From Megasphaera hominis (GTDB lineage: Bacteria; Bacillota; Negativicutes; Veillonellales; Megasphaeraceae), in NCBI RefSeq assembly GCF_014269395.1, contig NZ_JACOGK010000050.1, positions 1 through 13,559 of the forward strand: a DNA stretch of 13,559 bases. Reading direction: 5' to 3'. Numbering within the stretch: position 1 is the stretch's first letter; each line of letters opens with the position of its first letter. A model generated the notes under the pieces. That model saw only the letters and a program-made list of their open reading frames with translations, ran no database searches and was not told the origin of the DNA. A program made the translations under genes and the position numbers. Below are positions 13,426-13,559 of this stretch, in pieces.

Positions 13426-13559
13426 ATGAAAAATTCAACCACTAATTATTCTAAACCAAAACAGGCAATTTTGCCACTATATATTTCAGATTTTCTGGAT
13501 ATTTGCGATCCGGTGTTGGTTTTCAACAGATTCATGGAGGGAATCAACTTGGAGAAGTA
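13426..13559 (+). CDS. IS1182-family-like transposase, N-terminal part (cut by window edge)
   Basis: From ATG 13426 the frame is open to the window end and gives 44 residues. The segment 'PKQAILPLYISDFLDICDP' followed by 'VLVFNRFMEGINLEKY' matches the conserved N-terminus of IS1182/IS5-type DDE transposases (the DUF772 or InsH N-terminal region), where a short 'Q..LPL' strand precedes a segment ending in 'LEKY'. No ribosome binding site lies before the ATG, and the promoter is so close that the message may be nearly leaderless. Catalytic residues are outside the window. Confidence 0.7.
   Translation, partial: MKNSTTNYSKPKQAILPLYISDFLDICDPVLVFNRFMEGINLEK

Larger units (their letters stand above)
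13331..13559 (+). mobile_element. Left end of an IS1182-family-like insertion sequence
   Basis: The element probably begins at or near the GGGGCTGTGA at 13331, which resembles IS1182-type termini. It contains a strong hairpin (13362-13403) and then the first 44 codons of a transposase. The right end is beyond the window, so neither the boundary nor the target duplication can be confirmed. Confidence 0.5.

Noticed and set aside
1..13559. Composite transposon formed by the two flanking insertion sequences
   Set aside because: The two elements belong to different families, so they cannot mobilise the interval as a composite.
1..13559. CRISPR array, tRNA, rRNA or riboswitch
   Set aside because: No regularly spaced direct repeats, cloverleaf or conserved aptamer pattern was seen on either strand by eye.

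Overview
The window reads as an anaerobic, amino-acid-fermenting bacterium of moderate GC. I think it is a Megasphaera-like member of the Negativicutes, but that placement rests on general resemblance (sigma-54, ferredoxin-dependent 2-oxoacid chemistry, CoA-transferase, IS content) and not on a marker gene. Both edges are insertion sequences: the 5' end of an IS3-type element at the left (1-183, leftward) and the 5' end of an IS1182-type element at the right (from about 13331, rightward).

Left part: a leftward pair encodes a TSUP/TauE-type anion exporter (1525-2283) and the sigma-54 factor RpoN (214-1500). Back to back with it, from a divergent promoter region, runs a rightward pair: an uncharacterised protein built from eight exact 22-residue repeats (2463-3290), and a protein with an HExxH metallopeptidase-like domain plus a VWA-like domain (3292-4695). 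A bidirectional terminator separates these from the next block.

Central block (4754-9891, all leftward): iorA and iorB (indolepyruvate:ferredoxin oxidoreductase), an amino acid permease of the HAAAP/SdaC type, and a CoA-transferase. Upstream of iorA is a textbook sigma-54 promoter (TGGCA, five bases, TTGCA, at 9952-9967). About 100-140 bp upstream of the predicted start lie two interlocking dyads (10036-10077). They also overlap the promoter of a divergent gene for a PrpR-like sigma-54 activator with PAS, AAA+ (GAFTGA) and Fis domains (10095-11972). A terminator-like hairpin sits between the dyads and the sigma-54 core promoter. Convergent to the activator is a class I/II aminotransferase (12037-13221).

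Together the genes suggest a regulated route for fermenting an amino acid, probably aromatic: import by the permease, transamination to the aryl-pyruvate, ferredoxin-dependent oxidative decarboxylation to the aryl-acetyl-CoA by IorAB, and CoA transfer to a short-chain acid, releasing aryl-acetate (for example indole-3-acetate or phenylacetate) while conserving the thioester. IorAB, the activator and the sigma-54 promoter are clear from the sequence. The exact substrate, the specificities of the permease, aminotransferase and CoA-transferase, and the activator's ligand are inference.
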